From Bordetella genomosp. 12 (GTDB lineage: Bacteria > Pseudomonadota > Gammaproteobacteria > Burkholderiales > Burkholderiaceae_B), in contig NZ_NEVU01000002.1 of the NCBI RefSeq assembly GCF_002261355.1, positions 1,178,001 through 1,242,000 of the forward strand: a stretch of 64,000 nt of DNA, in the 5' to 3' direction. Of the stretch, positions 55,170-64,000 are shown in pieces. The notes below the pieces were generated by a model. That model saw only the letters and a list, made by a program, of their open reading frames with translations, was not told where the DNA came from and did no database searches. Each line of letters opens with the position of its first letter. The stretch's first letter is position 1. Made by a program: the position numbers and the translations under genes.

Positions 55170-58100
55170 CTACTTCGCTGTCTTGTAGGAGATGCGGTAG
55201 TTTTTACCGCCGACGTCCTCCACCTTGAGGAGGAACTTTTGCTCCGCCCCCTGGGCGGGCTTGCTCGTTAAGACCTTGCCGTCGAGCTTCATGAGTTGCT
55301 CGCGCCGCGTGATGGTGATGGTTTCGGGCCCGTTGGGACCGGTAAACGTCAGCGTGACGGGTTTGGCCAGCTTGCCTCCCATATCCTTCATCAGATTGAT
55401 CTCAGACACTTGCTTTTGTGCCACCTTGACTTGCTCTTGCACGGCGTAACGCCCACCCTGAGGCTGAAGCTTGACCTTGGGCTGAGCAGGCGCCGCGGCT
55501 TTGGGTTTGGCGCCGGCATCAACCTGATCTGGCTCGGGCGGGACGACCCGTTTGGGCGGCGTCGCCGACACCGTGGGGGCCTCCGCTTTGGCGACCTTGG
55601 TTTGCACCACGGGCGCCTCCTGCACCGGAGTCACCACTTTCGCATGCTGGACCTTGGGCGTGGTGGTGATGGTCGCCTTTTCAGTCTGGATTACCTTGGT
55701 CTTGACGACCGGCGCGGGATGACCCGGGTCCACCAGCTCAGCACGATGCACTTTGGGCGCCGGCGTGACGGTCGCCGTCTCGGTTTTGATCACTTTGGTC
55801 TTGACTACAGGCGCCGGGTGGCCAGGATCCACCAGCTCAGCACGATGGACCTTGGGCGCAGGCGTGACGGTCGCCGTTTCCGTCTTGATCACCTTGGTCT
55901 TGATCACCGGCGCCGGATGGCCCGGATCCACCAGCCCGGCACGATGGACCTTGGGCGCAGGCGTGACGGTCGCCGTTTCCGTCTTGATCACCTTGGTCTT
56001 GATCACCGGCGCGGGATGGCCAGGATCCACCAGCTCGGCACGATGGACCTTGGGCGCAGGCGTGGCGGTTGCCGTCTCGGTTTTGATCACTTTGGTCTTG
56101 ATCACGGGCGCCGGATGGCCCGGATCCACCAGTTCGGCATGATGAATCTTGGCCGGCGGCGTAATGGTGGCCGTCTCGGTCTTGATGACTTTGGTCTTGA
56201 CCACGGGCGACTCGGGCGCAACCACGTTCTTGCGCAGGCGAGCCCGGAGTTTTTCCACCGTGGGTTTGAGCGCCAGTGACAAGGCCGACTCGCCCCCGGC
56301 GTAGTACTCCTCGCGCGTTACCACGCGCTGACGTTCAGCGTCGGTGTTGAGAGGACCGGCCATGCCCTCGCCCGCCGTCACCTTGGCGGGGTCACCGACA
56401 GCGATGGTGGCCTTGTTGGTCGCCTCCACATGATCACGCGCGTCGCGTCCATACTCGATCGTCACCATGGGCAGGCCCGTCGTGGGGTTGATTGCCCCTG
56501 ATCCCCCGCCCTTGCCGCCGTCCTTATCGATTTTGTCGTGCAACTCGGCGGTGGTGATCTTGCCGCCGGCGTCCACGGCCCCCGAGCTGCCCACGATGTG
56601 CGCTCCGGTCAGATCCAGGCTGCCGCCGGTATCCAACGCCAGGCTCGAGCCAGCACGGATGCCTGCCTGCTCCTTAACGACCTTGGCATTGTCGTGATGA
56701 GACTCTGCCGTAAAGCCCACGGTGGCCGACGCCGCACCTATGGTTTTGGTGTTGACACTCGCGACCGCGCCCGCCGTCCAGGTGCCGCCCTCCTGCTTGC
56801 GATTGATGTCGTCTTGCAGGCTCGCGATACGCGTGTTGCCAGAGACATCCACCTTGGCCTTGTCCGTGGCAGCCACCTGGGCGCCCGTCAGCGCAAGATC
56901 CCCTCCGGCGCGAATGTTGACCTCGCCCGCCTCGACCTTGGCGTTCTGATAGCGCGTGCTGTTTTCGGTGGTGACGGTGTGCGAACCCGACAGCGTCGCC
57001 GACACGCCAGCCCCGGCGGCGCCCATCGCTGCGTTGACCCCACCGTTGATGGAGGCCGACAACGTCAGGCCATGATCTTCGCCGTGGCTGACCGTCTTGG
57101 ACTCGGCCGCCCTGAGCGCGACGTCGCCCTTGGCCTGAAGCGTCACGGCATCTCCGCCCTTGAACTGCGTGCCTGCGAGTGCGATATTGCCCCGATTGGC
57201 GTGCAGCTGGATATTGCCGCCAAAGGTCTGGGTGTTTTCCTTGGTGTCGACGCTGTCGCTGTGGCCCCACTCCACTCCGGCTTTGGCCGTCCCCGTGATC
57301 GCCGCCGTGTCCCCAAGCACCAACTGCGTGGCTTCGGTGGCGGCCATGGCCGCCGCCAACGCCGGATCGATCTTGCGCTTGGGGTCATCCACCGTTTGCG
57401 CAATCATGTCCCCGAAACGCGTTGCGGTCGTCGCCACGGAAGAGCCCGCATTCGCCTCGGCGCCCAGGGTGTAACGGGTGTAAGACGTATGGGTGTGGAT
57501 TTCGTCCACCGCCTTGGTGCTAGCGATATTGCCGGCCTCGATAGACAGCGAACCTGCACCCGCCTGTGCCTCGGCCCGATCACGATTGATGTCGGCGCCA
57601 CCCAGGTCGGCAGTGCCGCCCACCCTGACGGTGCCCTCACCCACGTTGAATTGAACATTGCCGTGCGTTTTAGCCTGCATGGTGCTTTCTTCGGAAGAGG
57701 CGGAGAAGCCTGCCGTCAGGCGTGCGCCGGCCGTCTTGCCGCGCCCGGCGTGAGCCTGCCCGCCACTTTCGCTCCCCCCCGAGGCAGCCGCCTCGTAACC
57801 CCCCGCCCCGACAGCCGCGCCCAGCGCCAGCTCGCGCCGGTCTTCGCGGCTATAGCCGAAATAGTGGTTTTCGCCGGCTTGAAGGTCGAGATTGCCCCCG
57901 ATATCGATATCGCTCTTGGCGGCCGAGATCACACCGCCCTTTACCGAGACATCGCCACTATTGTCGATAACGAGCTTGCCTGCGCTGAACGTGCTGCCCA
58001 CGTCGGTCGCACTGGCGGATTGCTCGACGCTGATGGTCTGCGACAGCGCGGCCAGCGCCTCGCCCAAGGCGTGGTTCACTTCGAACTTGTAGTGCGAACC

Positions 58101-61100
58101 CACCTCCTTGACCGCACCAAGTTTGATATTGTGGGTTTTGAGCGCGACTTCGCCCTGCGACGCCACGATGCCGCCCTCGCTCTCGTAATCTGTTGCCGCG
58201 ATCTTGACCGAATCATGGCCCTGAATCTGAGGCTGCTCATCGCGCACGACCAGGCGTCCTTTGTCGTCATAGCGCATCCCTACGATCGTCCGCAGGCGGC
58301 CTTCGGCCTGCAAGGCCACGGTTTTGCCCTGGACTTGCGCACCGGCGATCAGGCCATCACCTGCCTTGATAGAGACAGCGCCCTCGCTGGCTACGCCGCC
58401 CAGCACCCCGCCCGTACTCGCGAAGTTGGCGTCGCCGATCTTCGCTTTGATGGCATAACTGCCTTTGGCACGCATTTCGCTTTCGGCCAATCGTTGAGCG
58501 GCTTTACTCACCGCTGCGGCGGTCGGTTTGCCGATCGTCAGCTTGCCTCCCGCCGCCGCAGCGGCTTGCTGCAGCACCCCCAGCAGCTGCTTGCGGGTCA
58601 GGGGTTCGCCGGCATCGTGTTCCTTGCGCCATGCATCCGAGCGCTCGGCCAAAAGGCGGCGTGCCTTCTCCGCTTGCAAGCTGCCCGGCGCCACGCTGGT
58701 ACCGTCGGCGTTCAGGCCGACGGCGCCGCGACCGAGGTCGAGCAAATCCGTGGCATTCAGCTGGCTGTCCCAATAGAAATCCCGTGCGCTCGCCTGCAAC
58801 TTTTCGAGCTGCTCGGCACTCAAGGTCGAGAAGTCCAGCGACACCTGGCCGTCCACCGTCTTGTGCAACTGCGCGCCGACCACGGCCAAGACCTTGCCCG
58901 CGGCCTGCTGCAACTGGCTTTGCTGGGCCTGGGCCAAGGTGTCGATGGCGCCATTGAGGGGCGAGGCCAGCTCCTGGCCCAGCTTGTGCAACAGGGCATC
59001 GCGCTTGGCCATTTCCTGCTTGGCCGCCTCACTCCGGGTGTCGATATCCACCTTGCCACCCACGAGCGCGCCATTGGCCACCGTGACGTCCGCCCCCCCG
59101 GTTTCGACACTGACGGTTCCGGCCGAGGCCACGACGGCGCCGCCCTTTTTGCGCAGGGTATCGGCCGCCTCTTTGGAGGCACGGGCCAAGTAGACGCGCG
59201 GCATAAGCACCTGGGTGCCGTTGATGCGCGTCCAGACATACCAGACCGTGTCCTTGTCCAGCTTGGCGATCTGCTGATCGCTCAAGGGCTGCCCTAGTTG
59301 CAATCCCAACCGGCCGGCCATCTCGGCGCCGTTGTCCATCAACTGCTTGACCGTCTGGGCGTCACCGCTGCCCATCCGGCCCTCGGCGCCGCCCAAGAGG
59401 CGGGCGCGCTCACGCAGGATCCACTGCGTGTCGAAGTAGTTGTCACCGCTCACGCGTGCGCCCTGCTGCGGCTGATAGCCCAGCTTCTTGAAAAAGTAGC
59501 CCGAGCCATAGAACTGGGCCTGATCGATGTACTTGAGCCGGGTTTCAAAATAAGGCCGCGGCAAGGCGCTGGCGGCCGGTGCCTGGATCGCACCGGTACT
59601 GACCGCGGGCGGCACCGGGCGGAACACAAAGCGGTTGCCCAGCAGATCGTCGAGCACCGGGTCGGGGAAATCCAGTTTGAGGTCGTCGGCAGGCGGTGCA
59701 TCCAGCTCGAAGGTCGCATCCAGCGTACCGGCCAAGGTCGGCACCTTGGCCTGACCAATGCTGGCCTGCTGGCGCCGGTTGGCGCCCAAGCTGGCTGCCG
59801 CCGCATCCTGGCTGGTGTTGCCCCCGACGACCATATAGCCCCCGGTGTGGGTCACTCCCGCCTTACCTGCCAACACGGTCTGGGCCAAGGGATAGTAGTC
59901 CAGCGTCCAGGCACGTTGACCGTTTTTGAACTCTTTCCAGCGATTTTCCAACTCTCTCGCGCTCAAGCCTCGCCAGTCCGCACCCAAGGTGGCAGCCAAG
60001 ACTTTCTGCAACTCTGGCGCATGGCTCATATTTCCGCCAGCGAACACCGGGAAAAGGTTATAGCTAGGCGAATAGGTATAGAGACCGCCCAAGCTGACAC
60101 GATATGCGCTGTCGTGCAGCATGAACTCCAGAAAGTCGTAGAGGGATTTGAAATTACCATCATGCCCGCCCGTTGGCAGTGCCACCTCCTCGACCCGGCT
60201 GCTATAGCCACTCATGTTCTGGCGCAGGTAATCCATGACATTCAAGGACTTCGCCTTGGAACGGTTCTCGACGTTGCCATCGACGCGCAACCGGGCACCT
60301 GCCACGATGGCTCCCTCGTTGTAGACACGGGCCTTGCCGCCTTTCTGCGCCTGTTGATTGAGATCGATATCGCCGCCCGCGCGGATCACGCCTTGCTTGA
60401 CTCGCAACGTGCTGATGGGCTTACCCACTGAGAAATTGTTGATTCTCGTCCTTACCCAGCGCCCGGTGCTCCAGAAGCCCAGCGAGTTAGAGAAACTCAC
60501 CCTTTCTTGCTCGCTCCCCGACACCCGAACATCGCCTTGCATTTCTGAAATGTTCTCGAGATTGGGTGTATCGATGCTAATTTTTTTCCCTGCTTCGATA
60601 CGGCCCACCTGGTTGCGCAGCTTCTTCGAAGCGCTTAGTGTGACATTGCCATTCTGCGACATGAGCCAGGCATCGCGCAGATTCTCGAGGGTCTGCCCGG
60701 AGATGTTGACGTGGCTGCCTGCCCAGATCAGGGCCCCAGCCTTGTTGGTGATATCGCCGCTGGCGGTGATGGACACGGTCTTTGGCGTCGCGATCTGGCT
60801 GTCGTTGTTGAGGCCGCCAGCCGTCGCCTTGATGACTACCGCGCCCGGGTTTTCCACCCCACTACGCACGGTAAAAGACTTGGCTTGCAGCGTTAACGTG
60901 CCATTGGCGATGGGAGTCAGCCGTTTGCTGTCGATGATCATGCCTGCAGCGTGGTTGTTGATGAGGCTGAGATCGTGGCCTGCCATCAATCGCCCCGTGT
61001 TGGCGTAATCCGAGGTGGTGATCGAGAGATCTCGGCTGGCCTGGACAGTGCCGTCATTGTCGATGCGCGCAAGCGTGAAGGTGGCGCTGTCGGCCTGAAT

Positions 61101-64000
61101 GCTGGCGCCGCTGCGGTTATGCAAAGTGCGCCCGGCCAGCGTCAGGTGCTGGGCCTTGACCTCGCCGCTGTTATCCACATCCTGCTGCACGGTGAGTTGG
61201 GCCTGCTCAGCCTGGATGAGCCCACCGCCCTGATTGGCGAGGGCCTTTGCTGTCAGGGTGAGTTGCTTGGTTTTGATCTCGCCAGCATTGGCTACCTCGT
61301 CTTGGACGTGGAGCGTGGCAGTGCCCGCCATCAATTGCGCTCCGCCAAGATTGCTCAAGGTTGCGGCGCTCGCATCCAACACGCCACTGACTTTGATGTC
61401 ACCCGCATTGTTCAGACCCTGACTGACGACGATCCTGGCCGAAGTGGCCGACACGCTGCCGCCTGCCATATTGCGGATCTCGTGCGCCTGAATATCCGTC
61501 TGCCGAGTATTGATCTTGCCTTGGTTGCTCAGGCGGCCCTTGGCCTTGATGTTACCCGACTGGGTCGCTCCAATCGTGGCGCCCGTTTGATTGGCGATAT
61601 TGTCCGCCTGCACGGTTACCGTTTTCCCACGCAGCGAGCCGTCATTGGTTAGGTCGCCATCTGCGGTGACAGACAAGGACTTCGCGGCCTGGACCAAGGC
61701 GGATGCCCCCTCGTTGCGTATCTCTCGCTGCGCCGTTAGGGAGATTTCTCCAGCCTTGAACTTACCTTTATTGACGATTTCTTGATTGGCCTGAACTTCT
61801 AACTGCCCGCTGACTTTGATAGTTCCTTTATTAGCCAGCGACTGAGTACGGACACTCAGGTCCTTCGCCTGGATCTCAGCCTTACTGCCAACCTGGGTGC
61901 GCCCTGCAACGACGAGTTTCGCGCCCGCCGATATGCGGACTTGTCCGTTCACCTCAGCTTCGCCTGCCCGCACATCCAAGCCACTGCTCTTGTTGCCACC
62001 CCCACTGGAAAGGATAAGGTTTCCTGTCGAACGGAACAGCCCTGAAACATCGATGGTGGCAGTGCCGTCACGCAGGTTGATATTTCCATCGTTGTTAAGG
62101 CTTTCACCATTAAATAGCAGGTGTACGCCCTCAACTTGCCCCGTTGACTCGTTGATCCACGCGGGCCGGGTCTTGACTTTACCCTGAGCGGGCAGCCCCT
62201 CTACAGTGAGAGTTCCAGTCACGCCAACGAAGCCGCGGTTGACGAGTCGATCTCCCACGCTCAAGGTAATTGCCTGCGTGGTACGGGGACCGGGGGTCAC
62301 CTTGGTCGCGTCGGTCAACGCAGATATTTCAGCGGAATTCTCGAGCTTGCCACTGGCGGTAAGCGCCACTTGATTTTCGGAACCCAGCAGAAGGGTGTTC
62401 TTAATGTTCTTACCCGAGACCTGGAGCCCCTGTTTTCCCCTGATGATGCCTTGATTGTCGATGTCGCCCGTCAAGGAGAGCGTGGTCTTGCCATCAAGAG
62501 CGGCGATCACGCTGCTTTGGTTCTCCAGCGAACCGCCTTTGATTAGGATGTTGCCCTTGAGCGCGCGGACTCCTACGCTCGAACCTATCGATGCGCTCTT
62601 GAGCTCCTCGCCGGTACTGGCCTTTTGAACGATAGGCCTGCCCTTGATGACTTTGACCAGTGAGTCAGACAGCGGATTGCCATCTTTATCCACGCCATGC
62701 AAAGCGCCAACGAGCACGATGCGGTCGGTAACGTCGACATCTACGCTGTTGGAGCCGCCGCTTTTGCCGCTGGCTTCGACCACGGCATTGCGGAAGACCC
62801 AGCTTTTGGCCCTGACCTTGAAGCTGTCGGCCTTGATGTCACGCGAGAGAATGATGCTGCCGTTGCGCGCCGTGAGTTCGACATTGCCGGTGAGCGTGGA
62901 GGCCCCGGCATCGCCCTTGCTGTCCGGGCCCAGGTTTATGTCGCCGGAATCAGCGGTGATGCTGGCGCCTTTGCCGGCAACCAGGGCATCGACGGACAGG
63001 TTGCGGCCAGCCGAGGCCGTGAGCTTGCCGGCGGTGTCGACGGTGCCGGCCTTGACGTCCGAACCGGCGCGCAGCGTGAGATCCTGAGCTTTGGCGCTGC
63101 CGACTTCGATATTGCCACGCGCGTCGATGCTGATGTCGCCCGGCGAGACCAGGGTGCCGGGTTGGCGCACCCCCAGCCCGGCATCGGTGGAGATCAGCGT
63201 GATGGCTTTGCCGTGCATGGCGCCGGCCGCGCTGCCATCGATGGCGTAGCCTGCGCCTGCCTGGGCGGCACGTGTGCGGCGCACGGGGCCCGTGGTGCGC
63301 GTGGCGGTGTTGAAGGTGCTGGTGCCAGCAATGGCCTTGATGTCGGGTTGCGCCGTGCCGGTGCCGCCGATGGGGCCGTCGATGCGTATGAGCTTGGCGA
63401 TCAGATCGAAGGTTTGCAGGCCGTCGGTGTTGACCCCGCTTGCGCCGACGGTGAGATTGCCCTGGGTGACGCCCAGAGACACCACACCGTCGCGCACGGT
63501 GGGCACGCCGGTCGATAAGGTGAGGCTGTTGGTATTGATCGTGGCCAGTCCATTGACGCTGAGGCCATTGGGGTTGGCGATGATGAGATTGGCCTTGCCG
63601 CCATAGACCTCCAGCGTGCCATTGAGGCTGCTGCGCCCGGCGCCCGTGACCTCCGACAGGATGGTCGAGGCGAGTTGGCCGGTCAGATTGGGGTTGCGCG
63701 TGACCTGGCCGGCGATCTGAGAGCGGCCATCCTGTTTGCTGTTGTTGAACACCGCGCCCGGCGCCACGGTGTTGAACTGCTGGAATTTGTTGTGCGACAG
63801 ACCGCGGGCATCGGGCGCGGCGATGTTGATGACCGGCACGCCATTGGCCGCGTTGTGTGACGTTGTGGTGCTGCCCGCCGCCGGCGTGACCTGAGCGGCG
63901 GCCTGCCCCGGCAAACCAAAGGCCAGGAACAAGGCCGACGACAGCAGACTCAGCCGGTAGGCGTCGGCCGGGCCGGTGCGTGCACGCACGCCTTTGCGGC
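55170..64000 (-). CDS. fhaB: Filamentous hemagglutinin FhaB (two-partner secretion exoprotein), 5' end outside window
   Basis: At least 2,942 residues; the frame is open to the right edge, so the first part of the extended signal peptide is missing. The visible start has the hydrophobic signal core (LSLLSSALFLAFGLPGQAAA). The TPS domain follows (about visible residues 34-270) with NKFQQFN, the NPNL motif (RNPNLTGQ) and the NPNG motif (IIANPNGLSVNGL) recognised by FhaC. A very long beta-helical region with repeats like ALANQGGGLIQAEQAQLTV follows. The C-terminal prodomain has six 33-residue repeats, then Pro-rich sequence and a conserved end (YRISYKTAK). FHA is the main adhesin of Bordetella. 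I see no RGD in the visible sequence. The internal GTG at 63989 is not the true start. Confidence 0.97.
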   Translation of the reverse strand, partial: RKGVRARTGPADAYRLSLLSSALFLAFGLPGQAAAQVTPAAGSTTTSHNAANGVPVINIAAPDARGLSHNKFQQFNTVAPGAVFNNSKQDGRSQIAGQVTRNPNLTGQLASTILSEVTGAGRSSLNGTLEVYGGKANLIIANPNGLSVNGLATINTNSLTLSTGVPTVRDGVVSLGVTQGNLTVGASGVNTDGLQTFDLIAKLIRIDGPIGGTGTAQPDIKAIAGTSTFNTATRTTGPVRRTRAAQAGAGYAIDGSAAGAMHGKAITLISTDAGLGVRQPGTLVSPGDISIDARGNIEVGSAKAQDLTLRAGSDVKAGTVDTAGKLTASAGRNLSVDALVAGKGASITADSGDINLGPDSKGDAGASTLTGNVELTARNGSIILSRDIKADSFKVRAKSWVFRNAVVEASGKSGGSNSVDVDVTDRIVLVGALHGVDKDGNPLSDSLVKVIKGRPIVQKASTGEELKSASIGSSVGVRALKGNILIKGGSLENQSSVIAALDGKTTLSLTGDIDNQGIIRGKQGLQVSGKNIKNTLLLGSENQVALTASGKLENSAEISALTDATKVTPGPRTTQAITLSVGDRLVNRGFVGVTGTLTVEGLPAQGKVKTRPAWINESTGQVEGVHLLFNGESLNNDGNINLRDGTATIDVSGLFRSTGNLILSSGGGNKSSGLDVRAGEAEVNGQVRISAGAKLVVAGRTQVGSKAEIQAKDLSVRTQSLANKGTIKVSGQLEVQANQEIVNKGKFKAGEISLTAQREIRNEGASALVQAAKSLSVTADGDLTNDGSLRGKTVTVQADNIANQTGATIGATQSGNIKAKGRLSNQGKINTRQTDIQAHEIRNMAGGSVSATSARIVVSQGLNNAGDIKVSGVLDASAATLSNLGGAQLMAGTATLHVQDEVANAGEIKTKQLTLTAKALANQGGGLIQAEQAQLTVQQDVDNSGEVKAQHLTLAGRTLHNRSGASIQADSATFTLARIDNDGTVQASRDLSITTSDYANTGRLMAGHDLSLINNHAAGMIIDSKRLTPIANGTLTLQAKSFTVRSGVENPGAVVIKATAGGLNNDSQIATPKTVSITASGDITNKAGALIWAGSHVNISGQTLENLRDAWLMSQNGNVTLSASKKLRNQVGRIEAGKKISIDTPNLENISEMQGDVRVSGSEQERVSFSNSLGFWSTGRWVRTRINNFSVGKPISTLRVKQGVIRAGGDIDLNQQAQKGGKARVYNEGAIVAGARLRVDGNVENRSKAKSLNVMDYLRQNMSGYSSRVEEVALPTGGHDGNFKSLYDFLEFMLHDSAYRVSLGGLYTYSPSYNLFPVFAGGNMSHAPELQKVLAATLGADWRGLSARELENRWKEFKNGQRAWTLDYYPLAQTVLAGKAGVTHTGGYMVVGGNTSQDAAAASLGANRRQQASIGQAKVPTLAGTLDATFELDAPPADDLKLDFPDPVLDDLLGNRFVFRPVPPAVSTGAIQAPAASALPRPYFETRLKYIDQAQFYGSGYFFKKLGYQPQQGARVSGDNYFDTQWILRERARLLGGAEGRMGSGDAQTVKQLMDNGAEMAGRLGLQLGQPLSDQQIAKLDKDTVWYVWTRINGTQVLMPRVYLARASKEAADTLRKKGGAVVASAGTVSVETGGADVTVANGALVGGKVDIDTRSEAAKQEMAKRDALLHKLGQELASPLNGAIDTLAQAQQSQLQQAAGKVLAVVGAQLHKTVDGQVSLDFSTLSAEQLEKLQASARDFYWDSQLNATDLLDLGRGAVGLNADGTSVAPGSLQAEKARRLLAERSDAWRKEHDAGEPLTRKQLLGVLQQAAAAAGGKLTIGKPTAAAVSKAAQRLAESEMRAKGSYAIKAKIGDANFASTGGVLGGVASEGAVSIKAGDGLIAGAQVQGKTVALQAEGRLRTIVGMRYDDKGRLVVRDEQPQIQGHDSVKIAATDYESEGGIVASQGEVALKTHNIKLGAVKEVGSHYKFEVNHALGEALAALSQTISVEQSASATDVGSTFSAGKLVIDNSGDVSVKGGVISAAKSDIDIGGNLDLQAGENHYFGYSREDRRELALGAAVGAGGYEAAASGGSESGGQAHAGRGKTAGARLTAGFSASSEESTMQAKTHGNVQFNVGEGTVRVGGTADLGGADINRDRAEAQAGAGSLSIEAGNIASTKAVDEIHTHTSYTRYTLGAEANAGSSVATTATRFGDMIAQTVDDPKRKIDPALAAAMAATEATQLVLGDTAAITGTAKAGVEWGHSDSVDTKENTQTFGGNIQLHANRGNIALAGTQFKGGDAVTLQAKGDVALRAAESKTVSHGEDHGLTLSASINGGVNAAMGAAGAGVSATLSGSHTVTTENSTRYQNAKVEAGEVNIRAGGDLALTGAQVAATDKAKVDVSGNTRIASLQDDINRKQEGGTWTAGAVASVNTKTIGAASATVGFTAESHHDNAKVVKEQAGIRAGSSLALDTGGSLDLTGAHIVGSSGAVDAGGKITTAELHDKIDKDGGKGGGSGAINPTTGLPMVTIEYGRDARDHVEATNKATIAVGDPAKVTAGEGMAGPLNTDAERQRVVTREEYYAGGESALSLALKPTVEKLRARLRKNVVAPESPVVKTKVIKTETATITPPAKIHHAELVDPGHPAPVIKTKVIKTETATATPAPKVHRAELVDPGHPAPVIKTKVIKTETATVTPAPKVHRAGLVDPGHPAPVIKTKVIKTETATVTPAPKVHRAELVDPGHPAPVVKTKVIKTETATVTPAPKVHRAELVDPGHPAPVVKTKVIQTEKATITTTPKVQHAKVVTPVQEAPVVQTKVAKAEAPTVSATPPKRVVPPEPDQVDAGAKPKAAAPAQPKVKLQPQGGRYAVQEQVKVAQKQVSEINLMKDMGGKLAKPVTLTFTGPNGPETITITRREQLMKLDGKVLTSKPAQGAEQKFLLKVEDVGGKNYRISYKTAK
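55611..56204 (-). repeat. Six tandem 99-bp repeats in the fhaB C-terminal prodomain
   Basis: Counting from the protein's N-terminal side, units lie at 56106-56204, 56007-56105, 55908-56006, 55809-55907, 55710-55808 and 55611-55709. Each encodes 33 residues starting V(I/V)KTKVI(K/Q)TE; the first five contain PGHPAP near the end. The middle copies differ by few residues (one has HRAGL instead of HRAEL); the first is intermediate, the sixth is diverged, and a decayed seventh (VVQTKVAKAEAP) follows to about 55540. Unit length is in frame, so copy changes would keep the gene open. Confidence 0.95.

Noticed and set aside
55611-56204. CRISPR array or noncoding satellite
   Set aside because: The 99-bp units are tandem without unique spacers and stay in frame within fhaB, so this is a coding repeat.
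55296-56279. Long plus-strand open frame antisense to the fhaB C-terminus, with repeated His/Arg/Gly-rich segments
   Set aside because: It is the shadow of the 99-bp repeats in fhaB; its composition is typical of antisense to GC-rich coding DNA and it has no start signals.
56538-59297. 919-codon plus-strand open frame antisense to fhaB
   Set aside because: High GC leaves long antisense frames; the translation is low-complexity Arg/Ala/Gly/His and unlike any protein, while the minus frame is clearly FhaB.

Overview
The window (about 63-64% GC by eye) is a chromosomal segment of a betaproteobacterium, almost certainly a Bordetella. The right end carries the genus-typical filamentous hemagglutinin/fimbria locus in the order fhaB-fimA-fimB-fimC-fimD-fhaC. 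The rest is a mostly housekeeping Alcaligenaceae backbone (oxyR-recG, glnA-ntrB-ntrC, rph, rdgB-hemW, yicC, gmk-rpoZ-spoT). I cannot fix the species. A complete-looking fimA and a long repeat-bearing FhaB make a non-pertussis species plausible.

Layout. 1-5 kb: tail of a helical-repeat protein, dps, methylmalonate-semialdehyde dehydrogenase with a divergent LysR gene, and oxyR. 4.8-9.5 kb: recG and ridA (probably an operon with oxyR), a CLC-type channel/exchanger and ferredoxin-NADP reductase. 9.7-13.4 kb: a ferric-iron ABC importer (fbpABC type) behind a Fur box, with a hairpin and a terminator-like element between the binding-protein and permease genes. 13.4-16.5 kb: two pirin-family genes, a divergent LysR gene with a clean palindrome, and a small exported protein. 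16.7-20.9 kb: glnA-ntrB-ntrC with a perfect sigma-54 promoter and an NtrC-type dyad upstream of glnA. 20.9-22.8 kb: rdgB-hemW.

22.9-30.4 kb is accessory: an EAL-CBS-GGDEF protein, a chemoreceptor, a LysR-controlled acyl-CoA dehydrogenase/MmgE-PrpD pair and a truncated hemoglobin. 30.4-32.2 kb has rph and yicC, divergent. 32.3-41.1 kb is a second mixed block: a benzoylformate-decarboxylase-like enzyme, an AT-rich gap, a COG2509-type flavoprotein, a lipoprotein with a ParB-like fold, AMP nucleosidase, an NlpC/P60 hydrolase and a short-chain dehydrogenase. 41.2-44.4 kb is gmk-rpoZ-spoT. 44.5-47.9 kb is a polar amino-acid ABC importer (glnHPQ type) divergent from a C45-type Ntn hydrolase.

47.9-64 kb is the virulence locus. 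FhaB is the two-partner-secretion exoprotein and FhaC its outer-membrane transporter. FimA is the major pilin, FimB the chaperone, FimC the usher and FimD the probable tip adhesin. A strong intrinsic terminator separates fhaB from fimA, while fimC/fimD/fhaC overlap and look translationally coupled. fhaB runs off the right edge, so its extreme N-terminus and promoter are missing. I did not find a clear novel multi-gene system. The best oddities are the six 33-residue repeats near the FhaB C-terminus, active-site substitutions in several enzymes (MdlC-like, Dps, acyl-CoA dehydrogenase), the read-through-like tail of the hemoglobin, and the elaborate leader structures.
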